Assembly (NCBI RefSeq): GCF_024346715.1
Contig: NZ_AP024852.1
Span: 620,001-684,000, forward strand
Length of the DNA: 64,000 nucleotides
Source: Photobacterium swingsii
GTDB lineage: Bacteria > Pseudomonadota > Gammaproteobacteria > Enterobacterales > Vibrionaceae
Reading direction: 5' to 3'
Shown here: positions 8,035 through 15,762 of the stretch, piece by piece
Numbering within the stretch: position 1 is the stretch's first letter
Layout: every line of letters begins with the position of its first letter
Notes under the pieces: model-generated
What the model saw: the letters and a program-made list of their open reading frames with translations, nothing else
What the model was told of the DNA's origin: nothing
Database searches by the model: none
Program-made: the position numbers and the translations under genes

Positions 8035-9114
8035 ATGGATACTCAGTTGGTATCAGCGACTTCGAAAGAGGAAGCGGCGCTTTCACTGTCTCAGCGTTAT
8101 CGACGATTTGTCTTTAAACGGACGCTCTTGCTGAGCAGTATGTTATTAGCGTTAGTGATCGCTTGGGCTTTCGATACGGCAACGGGGCCATCTCATTTGG
8201 GGATAGATGTAATTTGGCAAGCATTAACGGCCCCTGACAGTCTCGATGCGGTAGAGCGAGTGATTATTTTTGATGTACGGATCCCTTATGCCCTGATGGC
8301 TGTTGTCGTTGGTGCTGCATTAGGTTTAGCTGGGGCTGAAATGCAAACCACCTTGAATAACCCACTGGCAAGTCCATTTACTTTAGGGATTGGTGCTGCA
8401 GCATCATTGGGGGCGGCCGTTGCCATTTTATTTGATTGGCGTTGGTTACCGTTTGGTTTCAATTTTGTCCTGCCATTATTTGCCTTTTTATTCGCTCTGG
8501 CGGCATCACTGCTGGTGGTGATCTTATCACGCAGCCAAGGGGCGTCGGTTAATACTGTGATCCTATTTGGCATATCCTTGTTCTTTGCATTAAACGCTAT
8601 GGTGAGCCTGTTGATGTTCATTGCGGATAGTAATGCACTTCAGCAAATCGTATTTTGGACGATGGGGAGCTTAGCGCGAGCCAGTATTGATAAGGTCTTG
8701 GTTGTTACTGCGGTTTTGGTTATTTGTTTTCCACTGTCTTTGCGCCAAGCATGGGCGATGACGGCGATCCGTTCAGGCGAAGATCAGGCCCGTAGCATTG
8801 GTATTCGTGTCGAGCGTATGCGTTTAATGGTGTTGTTACGGGTCAGTGTACTCACTGCCGTTGCTGTTGCGTTTGTGGGTGAAATTGGCTTTGTTGGTTT
8901 AGTCGGCCCGCATATAGCTAGAATACTGTTAGGTGAAGATCATCGCTTTTTCTTGCCTGGTAGCGCGATTGCTGGGGCGTTACTTTTATCCTTGGCTTCC
9001 ATTGCTAGCAAAAGCTTAGTCACAGGTGTGATTTTACCGATAGGAATAGTAACGGCCTTGATTGGTATTCCATTCTTTATGAGCTTGATATTGTCGCAAA
9101 AAGGGAGGGTGTAG
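8035..9114 (+). CDS. FecCD-family siderophore ABC transporter permease
   Basis: A 359-residue inner-membrane permease with about nine or ten hydrophobic segments. Family blocks are present: RIPYALMAVVVGAALGLAGAEMQ, NNPLASPFTLGIGAAASLGA, and near the end VGEIGFVGLVGPHIAR and PIGIVTALIGIPFF; the GxxGLVxPH segment contacts the ATPase. ATG 8035 has AAGGAA upstream; the longer frame back to 7930 reads through the hairpin region and is unlikely to be translated. The ATPase gene starts 2 bp after the stop, so they are coupled. Only one permease gene is present, so the channel is probably a homodimer. Confidence 0.9.
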   Translation: MDTQLVSATSKEEAALSLSQRYRRFVFKRTLLLSSMLLALVIAWAFDTATGPSHLGIDVIWQALTAPDSLDAVERVIIFDVRIPYALMAVVVGAALGLAGAEMQTTLNNPLASPFTLGIGAAASLGAAVAILFDWRWLPFGFNFVLPLFAFLFALAASLLVVILSRSQGASVNTVILFGISLFFALNAMVSLLMFIADSNALQQIVFWTMGSLARASIDKVLVVTAVLVICFPLSLRQAWAMTAIRSGEDQARSIGIRVERMRLMVLLRVSVLTAVAVAFVGEIGFVGLVGPHIARILLGEDHRFFLPGSAIAGALLLSLASIASKSLVTGVILPIGIVTALIGIPFFMSLILSQKGRV

Positions 9115-9116
9115 CC

Positions 9117-9911
9117 ATGTCGTTATTACTGGATAATTTCAGCGTGGGTTATCGCAATACCCCGATAATTAAGAGCCTCTCATTGCCCTCAATACCAGCA
9201 GGAAGCTTAGTCGCTGTACTTGGCCCTAATGGAGTGGGTAAATCGACATTATTACGTGCAATGGCACGCTTGTTACCTTTCCATGGAGAGCTGACATTAA
9301 ACGGTGAGAGCGTGGATAAGATGGCGGTGGCACAGAGTGCTAGGTGTATGGGGTACTTGCCACAGACCTTGCCACAAGCAACCAGCCTCGTTGCTTATGA
9401 GATCGCTTTTAGTGCTTGTCGGGCGGTGAAGCCTGAATTAAGTAAGTCGTATATTGAGCAAATGATTGAACACACTTTTTCCAAATTAGGGATCAGCCAT
9501 TTAGCGTTTAAACGTTTGAGTGAGTTATCGGGTGGACAGCGGCAAATGATTGGTTTGGCGCAAGTATTGATCCGTGAACCTCAGTTACTCTTGCTGGATG
9601 AGCCGACCAGCGCACTTGATTTACATTGGCAAATTAGCGTGTTGCAAACTGTGAAACAAGAGATCCAACAATGCCAAGCGATTGGCCTTGTCGCGATTCA
9701 CGATATTAATTTAGCCCTACGTTTTTGTGACCAACTATTAGTGTTAGGCCCACATGGACTACTGGCGATGGGGGAGCCGAAATCAGTATTGACCCCTGAT
9801 ATTTTACAGCAAGCGTATGGCATTCGTGGTCGGGTTGAAAAGTGTTCGAAAGGTTACCCCATTGTGCTGGTGGATGAAGCGTTATCGACATCAATGAACG
9901 TGAATACGTGA
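9117..9911 (+). CDS. Siderophore ABC transporter ATPase (FepC/FhuC type)
   Basis: A 264-residue ATP-binding subunit. It has Walker A GPNGVGKST (about residue 36), Q-loop region GYLPQTLPQ, signature LSGGQRQMIGLAQ, Walker B LLLLDEPTSALD and switch His in AIHDINLALRFCD, all intact. The length and the FCDQLLVLGPHG block fit ferric-siderophore and vitamin B12 importers. With the upstream permease and the binding protein it forms a complete importer for the ligand delivered by the outer-membrane receptor. The 3' end runs into a period-8 repeat of GTGAATAC that includes the stop. Confidence 0.92.
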   Translation: MSLLLDNFSVGYRNTPIIKSLSLPSIPAGSLVAVLGPNGVGKSTLLRAMARLLPFHGELTLNGESVDKMAVAQSARCMGYLPQTLPQATSLVAYEIAFSACRAVKPELSKSYIEQMIEHTFSKLGISHLAFKRLSELSGGQRQMIGLAQVLIREPQLLLLDEPTSALDLHWQISVLQTVKQEIQQCQAIGLVAIHDINLALRFCDQLLVLGPHGLLAMGEPKSVLTPDILQQAYGIRGRVEKCSKGYPIVLVDEALSTSMNVNT

Positions 9912-10028
9912 ATACGTGAAATTGTGTTTGTTACGCGCTGTAACGATTGATTACTGGCTGTGTTTGTACATTTCCTTCTCAATATGAGAGGGTTATAAGC
10001 TGAAATAAGGCTATGATCTGAGGTAAGT

Positions 10029-10334
10029 ATGACGTTTTTTTATGAGCGCAGTGAATCTGAAACAGAGGTAAACATTGTGATTAAGCCACATTCACTGTAT
10101 TTGATGTTGCTCATGCTCGCGGTTTGGCTATTGAATGACTTCGTATTGCAATCAGCACCTATGGCACAAGTGCTGATGCCTGCTTTTATTGTTTTTATGG
10201 TGGTTCGCTTTTTTTCTATTATCAAAGTGCACCGTGAAATCTTGGTGGCATTGAAAAAAGGGAATGTGCAAACTACTGGCAGCAAGTTTTCACTGAAGAA
10301 CCCATTGACCTATTGTATTAAAAAACACGATTAA
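10029..10334 (+). CDS. Small membrane protein of unknown function
   Basis: A 101-residue protein with two hydrophobic segments (about 24-38 and 43-60) and a basic C-terminus. I recognise no family. It lies 117 bp after the ATPase and is followed by a clear terminator, so it may be the last gene of the transport unit or have its own promoter. Start ATG 10029 has GAGGTA upstream. Two membrane helices and a charged tail are all that can be said. Confidence 0.55.
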   Translation: MTFFYERSESETEVNIVIKPHSLYLMLLMLAVWLLNDFVLQSAPMAQVLMPAFIVFMVVRFFSIIKVHREILVALKKGNVQTTGSKFSLKNPLTYCIKKHD

Positions 10335-10440
10335 AGCTGTGGTCGTAACGGGTCAGCGAAGGGCTAGTATCGCTAGCACCCTGTGAAGTGAGACCTAGCT
10401 TACTCGTCGAAGAATCTTTATATAACAACTGTTTACTAAC

Positions 10441-10470
10441 AAAGCCGAGCCTTGCCTCGGCTTTGTTGTT
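10441..10470 (+). terminator. Rho-independent terminator ending the iron-transport block
   Basis: Perfect 9-bp stem AAAGCCGAG/CTCGGCTTT followed by a T-rich tail (GTTGTTTATTG). Confidence 0.85.
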
Positions 10471-10572
10471 TATTGTTTCCAGATAGGAAAGTATTTCTTA
10501 TTTTCGCGCTGCTAATCCTTTAATCACTATCAATGCATAATAGAATAACTATTCGTGAGGTGGAGGTATTGG

Positions 10573-11769
10573 ATGGAAGCGTTTAACTGGAAGCCTTTAT
10601 TACTAGCGTGCTTAATCGTCAGTATTGGGCAGCTAAGCCTTGGATTGGTTTTTCCTTCATTGCCTTGGATCGCACAAGATCTTGCGATCACCACAGATCA
10701 AACTCAGCTTTTAGTTTCGGGGTACCTGCTGATGTTTGGTTCTTCCCAATTAATATACGGACCTTTATCTGATGTGTTTGGCCGTCGGCCTGTGTTATTA
10801 GCTGGATTGTCAATTGCGATATTGGGTTTAGTGGTGGCTGTTTGTCAGAGTGACAATTTTTCTGGCTTGCTAACAGGTCGAATCATGCAGGGGTTTGGCG
10901 CAGGCAGTGTGGGTGTATTAGCACGTGCAACCATGCGGGATAGCTACCAGAATCAAAGTTTTGTAAAGGCCATGACATGGGTTTCAATTGTTGCCGCTTT
11001 CACACCCATCATTGGCCCTGTTATTGGCGGCATGGTGAACCACTATTTAGGCTGGCAGAGTGTCTTTATTTTACTTTTGGCTTATATCAGCTGTATTTGG
11101 TTAATACTGATCTTTTTCTTTAAAGAGACATTGGCGGTAACTTCGCGGCCACAGTCTGTTTCTGTATTGGCATTTTCCTATTTCTCTTTGCTGCGTGAGC
11201 GTCATTTTATGAGCTTCGCAGGAATAGGTTGGGTTAATTTTACCTTGGTCGTGGTGTCGATCTCTTTAATGCCTTTTATCATGCAGGTACAAATAGGCAT
11301 GGACTCTGATGAATACGCACTTTGGGCAATGATCCCTGCAATTGGTTTATTGTGCGGTGGCTTATTGTGTCAGCGAGTTCGGCCGCTATTAGGCACGATG
11401 CGAGTCTTACAATTGACGCCACTCATTCATGTTGTGTCAGGGGCTATCTTTATTTTTGCTCCACTTTCCCCTATTACTGTCAGTAGTGGGCACTTTCTAT
11501 TGGCGATGGCCAATGGGATGGCCTTTCCTTGTGCACAATCACTGCTGTTAATGCCTTACGCCCAGAAAGCTGGCACTGTGTCGGCACTATCTGGCGCCTG
11601 CCAAATGATCATCGCATCTTTGATCAGCAGCTTTCTATTGCACATTGGGATTAGTCAGCTCTGGCATTTAGGTTTGGTGATGTTTGGTGCTGCTATCGTT
11701 GGCTTAGCTTTGATTTACAGTGGCAGCCATTCTGCCAGTGGGAGAGAAGCGGCTGCCGCACTGAATTAA
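10573..11769 (+). CDS. MFS exporter, Bcr/CflA/EmrD-like
   Basis: A 398-residue major facilitator with 12 predicted membrane helices. The loop 2-3 signature is present (GPLSDVFGRRPVLLAG), and motif C of the drug:H+ antiporter-1 group is recognisable (AAFTPIIGPVIGG). LARATMRDSY resembles the same region of Bcr and EmrD. ATG 10573 has GGAGG six bases upstream; the 18-bp longer frame lacks a ribosome site. Drug efflux is the family default, but MFS proteins also export siderophores (for example EntS and the petrobactin exporter ApeX), and its place at the end of the siderophore block makes that a reasonable inference. Confidence 0.8.
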   Translation: MEAFNWKPLLLACLIVSIGQLSLGLVFPSLPWIAQDLAITTDQTQLLVSGYLLMFGSSQLIYGPLSDVFGRRPVLLAGLSIAILGLVVAVCQSDNFSGLLTGRIMQGFGAGSVGVLARATMRDSYQNQSFVKAMTWVSIVAAFTPIIGPVIGGMVNHYLGWQSVFILLLAYISCIWLILIFFFKETLAVTSRPQSVSVLAFSYFSLLRERHFMSFAGIGWVNFTLVVVSISLMPFIMQVQIGMDSDEYALWAMIPAIGLLCGGLLCQRVRPLLGTMRVLQLTPLIHVVSGAIFIFAPLSPITVSSGHFLLAMANGMAFPCAQSLLLMPYAQKAGTVSALSGACQMIIASLISSFLLHIGISQLWHLGLVMFGAAIVGLALIYSGSHSASGREAAAALN

Positions 11770-11926
11770 AGGCAACTTGCTCTGTCAGATTGAGTGATTT
11801 CGACCATACTTATTGTAGCCTTTAATGGTACGAGGCGTTTTCTCGTGCGCTAAAGAGCGGTTCACATAATACGGATTCATATTATAACAATGATGTGGCA
11901 AAGCCTCAGTGGCAGAGGATGCAAGT

Positions 11927-12256
11927 ATGATGAAAGTGATAGTAGCAGCAGGAATGATCCTATGGTTAGCAGCTTGTACATCCCCGTATGAAAGCGGCCT
12001 GACAGAAGAAAAAAACTGGCAGGCACTCGGGGCTTACCACGGTGAGCAAGGATACCGTGAACTCAATGAGAAGCGCTTGGTTGATTTAGGGGCGTTGAGT
12101 GAAACTGAATACGAAGAATATCGCGCAGGGTATTTAAAAGGGCGTTTTGACTATTGTTCGGGGCGTCAATCGGTGGCGACGGTCGTGAATGCCGATTATT
12201 TAAATGAGTGTACTTCAGAATCAAGTAGCTATGGTTTAACTGGGCGTGGTTATTAG
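11927..12256 (+). CDS. Small DUF2799-like lipoprotein
   Basis: A 109-residue protein with a lipoprotein signal peptide; the lipobox LAAC places the lipidated Cys near residue 17. The mature part is hydrophilic and tyrosine-rich, with YHGEQGYRELNEKRL and EEYRAGYLKGRFDYC, which resembles DUF2799 proteins. ATG 11927 follows GAGG by about eight bases; an ATG three bases on is equally possible. No function is known to me. A terminator shared with the convergent dapD follows. Confidence 0.7.
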   Translation: MMKVIVAAGMILWLAACTSPYESGLTEEKNWQALGAYHGEQGYRELNEKRLVDLGALSETEYEEYRAGYLKGRFDYCSGRQSVATVVNADYLNECTSESSSYGLTGRGY

Positions 12257-12296
12257 TAATTAAAAAGCTGTATTCTCAAAGATCGCTATAAATAGA

Positions 12297-12319
12297 AAAG
12301 GCTGCCATTGGCAGCCTTT
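12297..12319. terminator. Bidirectional terminator between the lipoprotein gene and dapD
   Basis: Perfect 10-bp stem AAAGGCTGCC/GGCAGCCTTT with a 3-nt loop, lying between two convergent genes, with A- and T-rich flanks on both sides. Confidence 0.85.
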
Positions 12320-12350
12320 GTCATATATATCTTATGGAAGATAATTTGAA

Positions 12351-13382
12351 TTAGTTGTTGCTGTGAAGCTCACTGTTTAGCTCTACCGCACTCTTGTTCG
12401 TTAGGCATTCAATTTGGCCTGTTACTGAGTTACGACGGAACAGAAGATCAGGTTTACCGGCAAGATCGCGTGCTTTTACGACTTCTACCTCTTGGCCAGA
12501 TGCATCAAGCATACGAACTTTAGACCCCGCCGTTACGTATAAGCCAGATTCAATCGTACAACGATCGCCCAGTGGGAAACCAAGGCCTGCGTTAGCACCA
12601 AGTAGGCTGTTTTCACCAATAGAAACCACGACTTTACCGCCACCAGAAAGCGTACCCATGATAGATGCACCACCACCGATGTCAGAGCCGTTACCGACCA
12701 TTACACCTGCAGAAATACGGCCTTCAACCATGCTTACACCAGTCGTACCTGCATTGAAGTTGATGAAACCTTCGTGCATAACGGTTGTACCTTCACCAAC
12801 GTGGGCGCCAAGACGTACACGTGATGTATCAGCAATACGCACACCAGCAGGGACAATGTAATCAACCATTTTAGGGAATTTGTCGACACAATCGACAGTT
12901 AATGCTTCACCGTTTAGGCGAGCTTCAATTTGACGATCGGCTAATTCTGGTAGATCGATAGGGCCTTGGTTAGTCCATGCGATATTGTGTAGAAGGCCAA
13001 ATACGCCATCCAGAACAACACCGTGTGGCTGCACTAAACGGTGAGAGATCAGTTGTAGCTTCAGGAAGGCTTCAGAAACAGACGTTGGCGCTTCATCGGT
13101 TGCAAGAATAACAACCACAAGCGGTTGTGAAGAGTTTGCTGCTTTAGCGGCAAATTGTGCATGCTTGTCGTCGCTGGCTGCAGCGAAAGCTGCTTGTAAA
13201 TCAGCACACTGAGCAGGAGTGATTTCAATCGCTTGGTTGCCTTCTTTGTAATCAACCACAGCGGCTACTGCGTCAACCAAAGCATCTGTTGGGTTTAAAA
13301 CAGGGCTTGGGAAAAATGCTTCGATGATTTTACCGTCACGGTTTTTCGTTGCAGTACCTAAGGCAAGAGAAAAGCTAGCCAT
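12351..13382 (-). CDS. dapD: Tetrahydrodipicolinate N-succinyltransferase
   Basis: DapD succinylates tetrahydrodipicolinate in the lysine and meso-diaminopimelate pathway. At 343 residues it is the longer form seen in Vibrio and Pseudomonas rather than the 274-residue E. coli form. The C-terminal half is a left-handed beta-helix with hexapeptide repeats (RVRLGAHVGEGTTVMHEGFINFNAGT, GNGSDIGGGASIMGTLSGGG). Start ATG 13382 (MASFSLALGTATKNRDG) has GGAGA nine bases upstream; the longer frame to 13418 has no support. It stands alone here, away from glnD and yaeH, its neighbours in E. coli. Confidence 0.95.
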   Translation of the reverse strand: MASFSLALGTATKNRDGKIIEAFFPSPVLNPTDALVDAVAAVVDYKEGNQAIEITPAQCADLQAAFAAASDDKHAQFAAKAANSSQPLVVVILATDEAPTSVSEAFLKLQLISHRLVQPHGVVLDGVFGLLHNIAWTNQGPIDLPELADRQIEARLNGEALTVDCVDKFPKMVDYIVPAGVRIADTSRVRLGAHVGEGTTVMHEGFINFNAGTTGVSMVEGRISAGVMVGNGSDIGGGASIMGTLSGGGKVVVSIGENSLLGANAGLGFPLGDRCTIESGLYVTAGSKVRMLDASGQEVEVVKARDLAGKPDLLFRRNSVTGQIECLTNKSAVELNSELHSNN

Positions 13383-13560
13383 ATTGAATTGTTCTCCATT
13401 TCGTAAGTGCCATAGCACTAAATTCGTCTATATATCGTTACCTTCATCATAAAGTGAGTTGTCAGAATATAGAAGGGGGGAGAGGGCAATCAGTGAAAAA
13501 TGACGTAGATCTGATAAAAATGGGCGAAGCGAGCTAAATGAAGTGAAATTATCGTCATAA

Positions 13561-13584
13561 AAAAACCTCCAGAAGGAGGTTTTT
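13561..13584 (-). terminator. Terminator after yebG
   Basis: Perfect 10-bp stem AAAAACCTCC/GGAGGTTTTT with a 4-nt loop. Read on the minus strand it ends in a long T-run, 24 bp past the yebG stop. Confidence 0.9.
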
Positions 13585-13607
13585 AGGATATGTACAAAAA
13601 GTAAAAA

Positions 13608-13910
13608 TTAAGCCGCATCTTCCTGAGGTGCATCTTCTACAACTTCAGGTTTAGCCACTTTCTTTTTTGGGGCAGCTTTTGCTTTTTTTGCACCCAGTGC
13701 TACGAGTACTTCTTCACGCTTTTGCGCCAAGAACATAGATAGCTCTTCTTGCTTTGCTTCGTCTTCGAATAGTTCGCTTTCACCAAGTAAAGCAAACATT
13801 TCGTCAGCCATATCCAACATTTTGTCGTATGCGTCGGCTTCGGACTTAGAGGTGAAAGTCATCTTTTCTTCTCCGTTGCGCTCAACCACATATTTGACGA
13901 TAACAGCCAT
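13608..13910 (-). CDS. yebG: YebG-family SOS-inducible protein
   Basis: A 100-residue protein whose first half (MAVIVKYVVERNGEEKMTFTSKSEADAYDKMLD) closely matches E. coli YebG, a DNA-damage-inducible protein of unclear biochemical role. The C-terminus is lysine- and alanine-rich followed by an acidic tail, which may bind nucleic acid. The start is ATG 13910, matching the family N-terminus, with GAGAGGG upstream. A strong LexA box 23 bp before the start shows SOS control. Confidence 0.92.
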   Translation of the reverse strand: MAVIVKYVVERNGEEKMTFTSKSEADAYDKMLDMADEMFALLGESELFEDEAKQEELSMFLAQKREEVLVALGAKKAKAAPKKKVAKPEVVEDAPQEDAA

Positions 13911-13932
13911 GGTCACCCTCTCCGAATTGATT

Positions 13933-13952
13933 TACTGGCTGTTTATACAGTA
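13933..13952. promoter_or_regulatory. LexA (SOS) box shared by yebG and the divergent glycosylase gene
   Basis: On the minus strand the site reads TACTGTATAAACAGCCAGTA: CTG-N10-CAG with symmetric TACTG/CAGTA ends, the gammaproteobacterial LexA consensus. It is the only apparent operator in the 81-bp intergenic region, so it probably controls both genes. Confidence 0.92.
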
Positions 13953-13991
13953 GCATCAAGGGCTATGTCCAGTGATAAGCGGTGTTATGTG

Positions 13992-14678
13992 ATGGTGCGA
14001 GAAAAATTTGATCAGATTTATGCAAGAGCGGCAGAACGAAAAGGGGGCGATGTAGCCCTTGAGAGCCTGTTATCTGTCGCACTTTCGCCAGAGCAACTTC
14101 AGCAGATCCCAGATGATCGCTGGCTGGCTGCCTTTAGCCAAAAAGTATTTCAATCGGGCATGAGCTGGAAAGTGGTACGAGCAAAGTGGCCCAATTTTGA
14201 AGAAGTGTTCTTCGGTTTTGATATCGAAAAAATGCTCTTGATGCCAACGGAAATGTGGGAACGAAAAGCAACCGATCCTGCGATTATTCGTCACTTAGGC
14301 AAAGTCATGACCATTCCTGAAAATGCCCGTATGATCCACCAAGCGGCCTGTGAATATGGCTCGTTTGCCAATATGGTGGCACAGTGGCCTTCTGAAGATA
14401 TTATTGGGTTATGGCAGTACCTTAAGAAAAACGGCAAGCGACTTGGTGGTAATACGGGCCCCTATACACTGCGTATTATGGGGAAAGACACCTTTATTTT
14501 GAGTGGGGATGTTGAGGCTTATTTACGTAATATCGGGGTGATTGATGGTGGTCGTGATACCAAAAAATCCCAGCAAGCGACATTAGCGGCTTTTAATGAT
14601 TGGCAGCAAGAATCTGGCCGACCTTTGTGTCAGATCAGCCAAATTATTGCCTTTAGTTGCGGTGATAACCGTCTCTAG
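13992..14678 (+). CDS. Tag-like DNA-3-methyladenine glycosylase family protein
   Basis: A 228-residue HhH-glycosylase-like protein related to Tag. Segments QSGMSWKVVRAKWPNFEEVF, GFDIEKMLLM and IIRHLGKVMTIPENARMI align with the Tag core (GLSW, FD, IIRH.GK, NAR). The N- and C-terminal Cys and His residues that bind zinc in E. coli Tag are not recognisable, and the C-terminus (RLGGNTGPYTLRIMGKDTFILSGDVEAYL) differs. It probably removes alkylated bases, but substrate and activity are uncertain. Starts at 13965 and 13992 are possible; I chose 13992 because 13965 is only 12 bp past the LexA box and has poor ribosome-site spacing. SOS control is likely. Confidence 0.75.
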   Translation: MVREKFDQIYARAAERKGGDVALESLLSVALSPEQLQQIPDDRWLAAFSQKVFQSGMSWKVVRAKWPNFEEVFFGFDIEKMLLMPTEMWERKATDPAIIRHLGKVMTIPENARMIHQAACEYGSFANMVAQWPSEDIIGLWQYLKKNGKRLGGNTGPYTLRIMGKDTFILSGDVEAYLRNIGVIDGGRDTKKSQQATLAAFNDWQQESGRPLCQISQIIAFSCGDNRL

Positions 14679-14699
14679 GGGCGTTGCAAGGTTCTATCT

Positions 14700-15596
14700 C
14701 TATTGAGAAAAATGCCATTGTTGCGCGAAGGATAAGAACATTTCCATTAGTGGGCTTTGGTATTTTTCTTTGTGGTATAGCAGCCAATACTGACGCTGCA
14801 TATCGAGCGGCAGTGGCAAAATCACCAAACGGTGATCGTTAACTGCGTGCTGAACGGCAAATTTAGACAAGCACGTCACACCGAGTCCTGCTGCGCAGCA
14901 GTTGATAATCGCCTCTGTCGTGTTGAGCTCAAAGGCTTGATGCCAATGCTCTAGTCGCGGGGCAATACGATTAAGGTAAAACTCTCGGGTGCCTGATCCC
15001 GCCTCCCGTAAAATCCATTCTGAATGCTCCAAATCGCAGATCTGTAAATTCTTTATTTGAGTGAGTGGATGGTTTGGATGGCAAACAACCACCATTTCAT
15101 CGGCAAGCCAAGGCTCAATCACTAAATCGGCTTGCTGTACTTTGCCCTCGACTAATCCGACATCAAGTTCAAATTCACTTAGCATGTGGCAGATCTGGCT
15201 GGTATTCGAGATGAACAAAGATTGATCATCATGTTTAGCATAGTGGCGAAAATCACGCAGCAAAAAAGGCGTGAGTTGATTGCCAACGGTATCACTGGAA
15301 CCGATACGCAACTGACCTGTTGCTGGCCCTGTTTGATTAAACAATTGTTCGATGGTTTGGCTGCGCGCAAGCAATTCATCGGCCAAAGGTAATAGCCGTT
15401 TGCCCTGTTCGTTAATGATTAACCGGTTGTTATTGCGATCAAATAATTTGTGATCGAGCTGTTTTTCAAGTTCAGCTAATGCCATGCTCACTGCGGGTTT
15501 TGACAGAAATAATTTCTCTGCTGCAGCGGTAATCGTGCCTTCTTGGGCGACAGTGACAAATACATTCAGTTGTTTTAATGCGATGGGATGCGCCAT
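14700..15596 (-). CDS. LysR-family regulator, YeiE-like
   Basis: A 298-residue LysR-type regulator: N-terminal winged helix (about 1-60, LKQLNVFVTVAQEGTITAAAEKLFLSKPAVSMALAELE) and a periplasmic-binding-fold effector domain. The blocks WILREAGSGTREF and CCAAGLGVTCLSKF match YeiE and CysB-like members. ATG 15596 has GGGTAAG upstream; an earlier TTG at 15611 lies inside that site. It is divergent from a TDT-family permease gene 166 bp away, the classic layout for a LysR regulator and its target. YeiE has been linked to sulfite stress in enterobacteria, which would fit a sulfite or anion exporter target. Confidence 0.85.
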   Translation of the reverse strand: MAHPIALKQLNVFVTVAQEGTITAAAEKLFLSKPAVSMALAELEKQLDHKLFDRNNNRLIINEQGKRLLPLADELLARSQTIEQLFNQTGPATGQLRIGSSDTVGNQLTPFLLRDFRHYAKHDDQSLFISNTSQICHMLSEFELDVGLVEGKVQQADLVIEPWLADEMVVVCHPNHPLTQIKNLQICDLEHSEWILREAGSGTREFYLNRIAPRLEHWHQAFELNTTEAIINCCAAGLGVTCLSKFAVQHAVNDHRLVILPLPLDMQRQYWLLYHKEKYQSPLMEMFLSFAQQWHFSQ

Positions 15597-15762
15597 ATTC
15601 TTACCCGACAAAAGTTGCTAATATAATGCAAGTTATAGGGTTAAGCATGACTTAACCTTACGTTAAATATATTCAGTTATTATAAAACAATAGAGTTAGA
15701 TACACTCCATTTTGTGTTCAGAATGTGTTCTCAGCCCATGAAATGGCTGGTGGAGAGATGTC

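Noticed and set aside
9896-9920. Period-8 repeat of GTGAATAC at the end of the ATPase gene
   Set aside because: Only two and a half copies; no evidence of slippage or phase variation, and it affects only the last residues.
12394-12861. Plus-strand open frame of 155 codons
   Set aside because: Antisense shadow of dapD with low-complexity Pro/Ser/Thr content.
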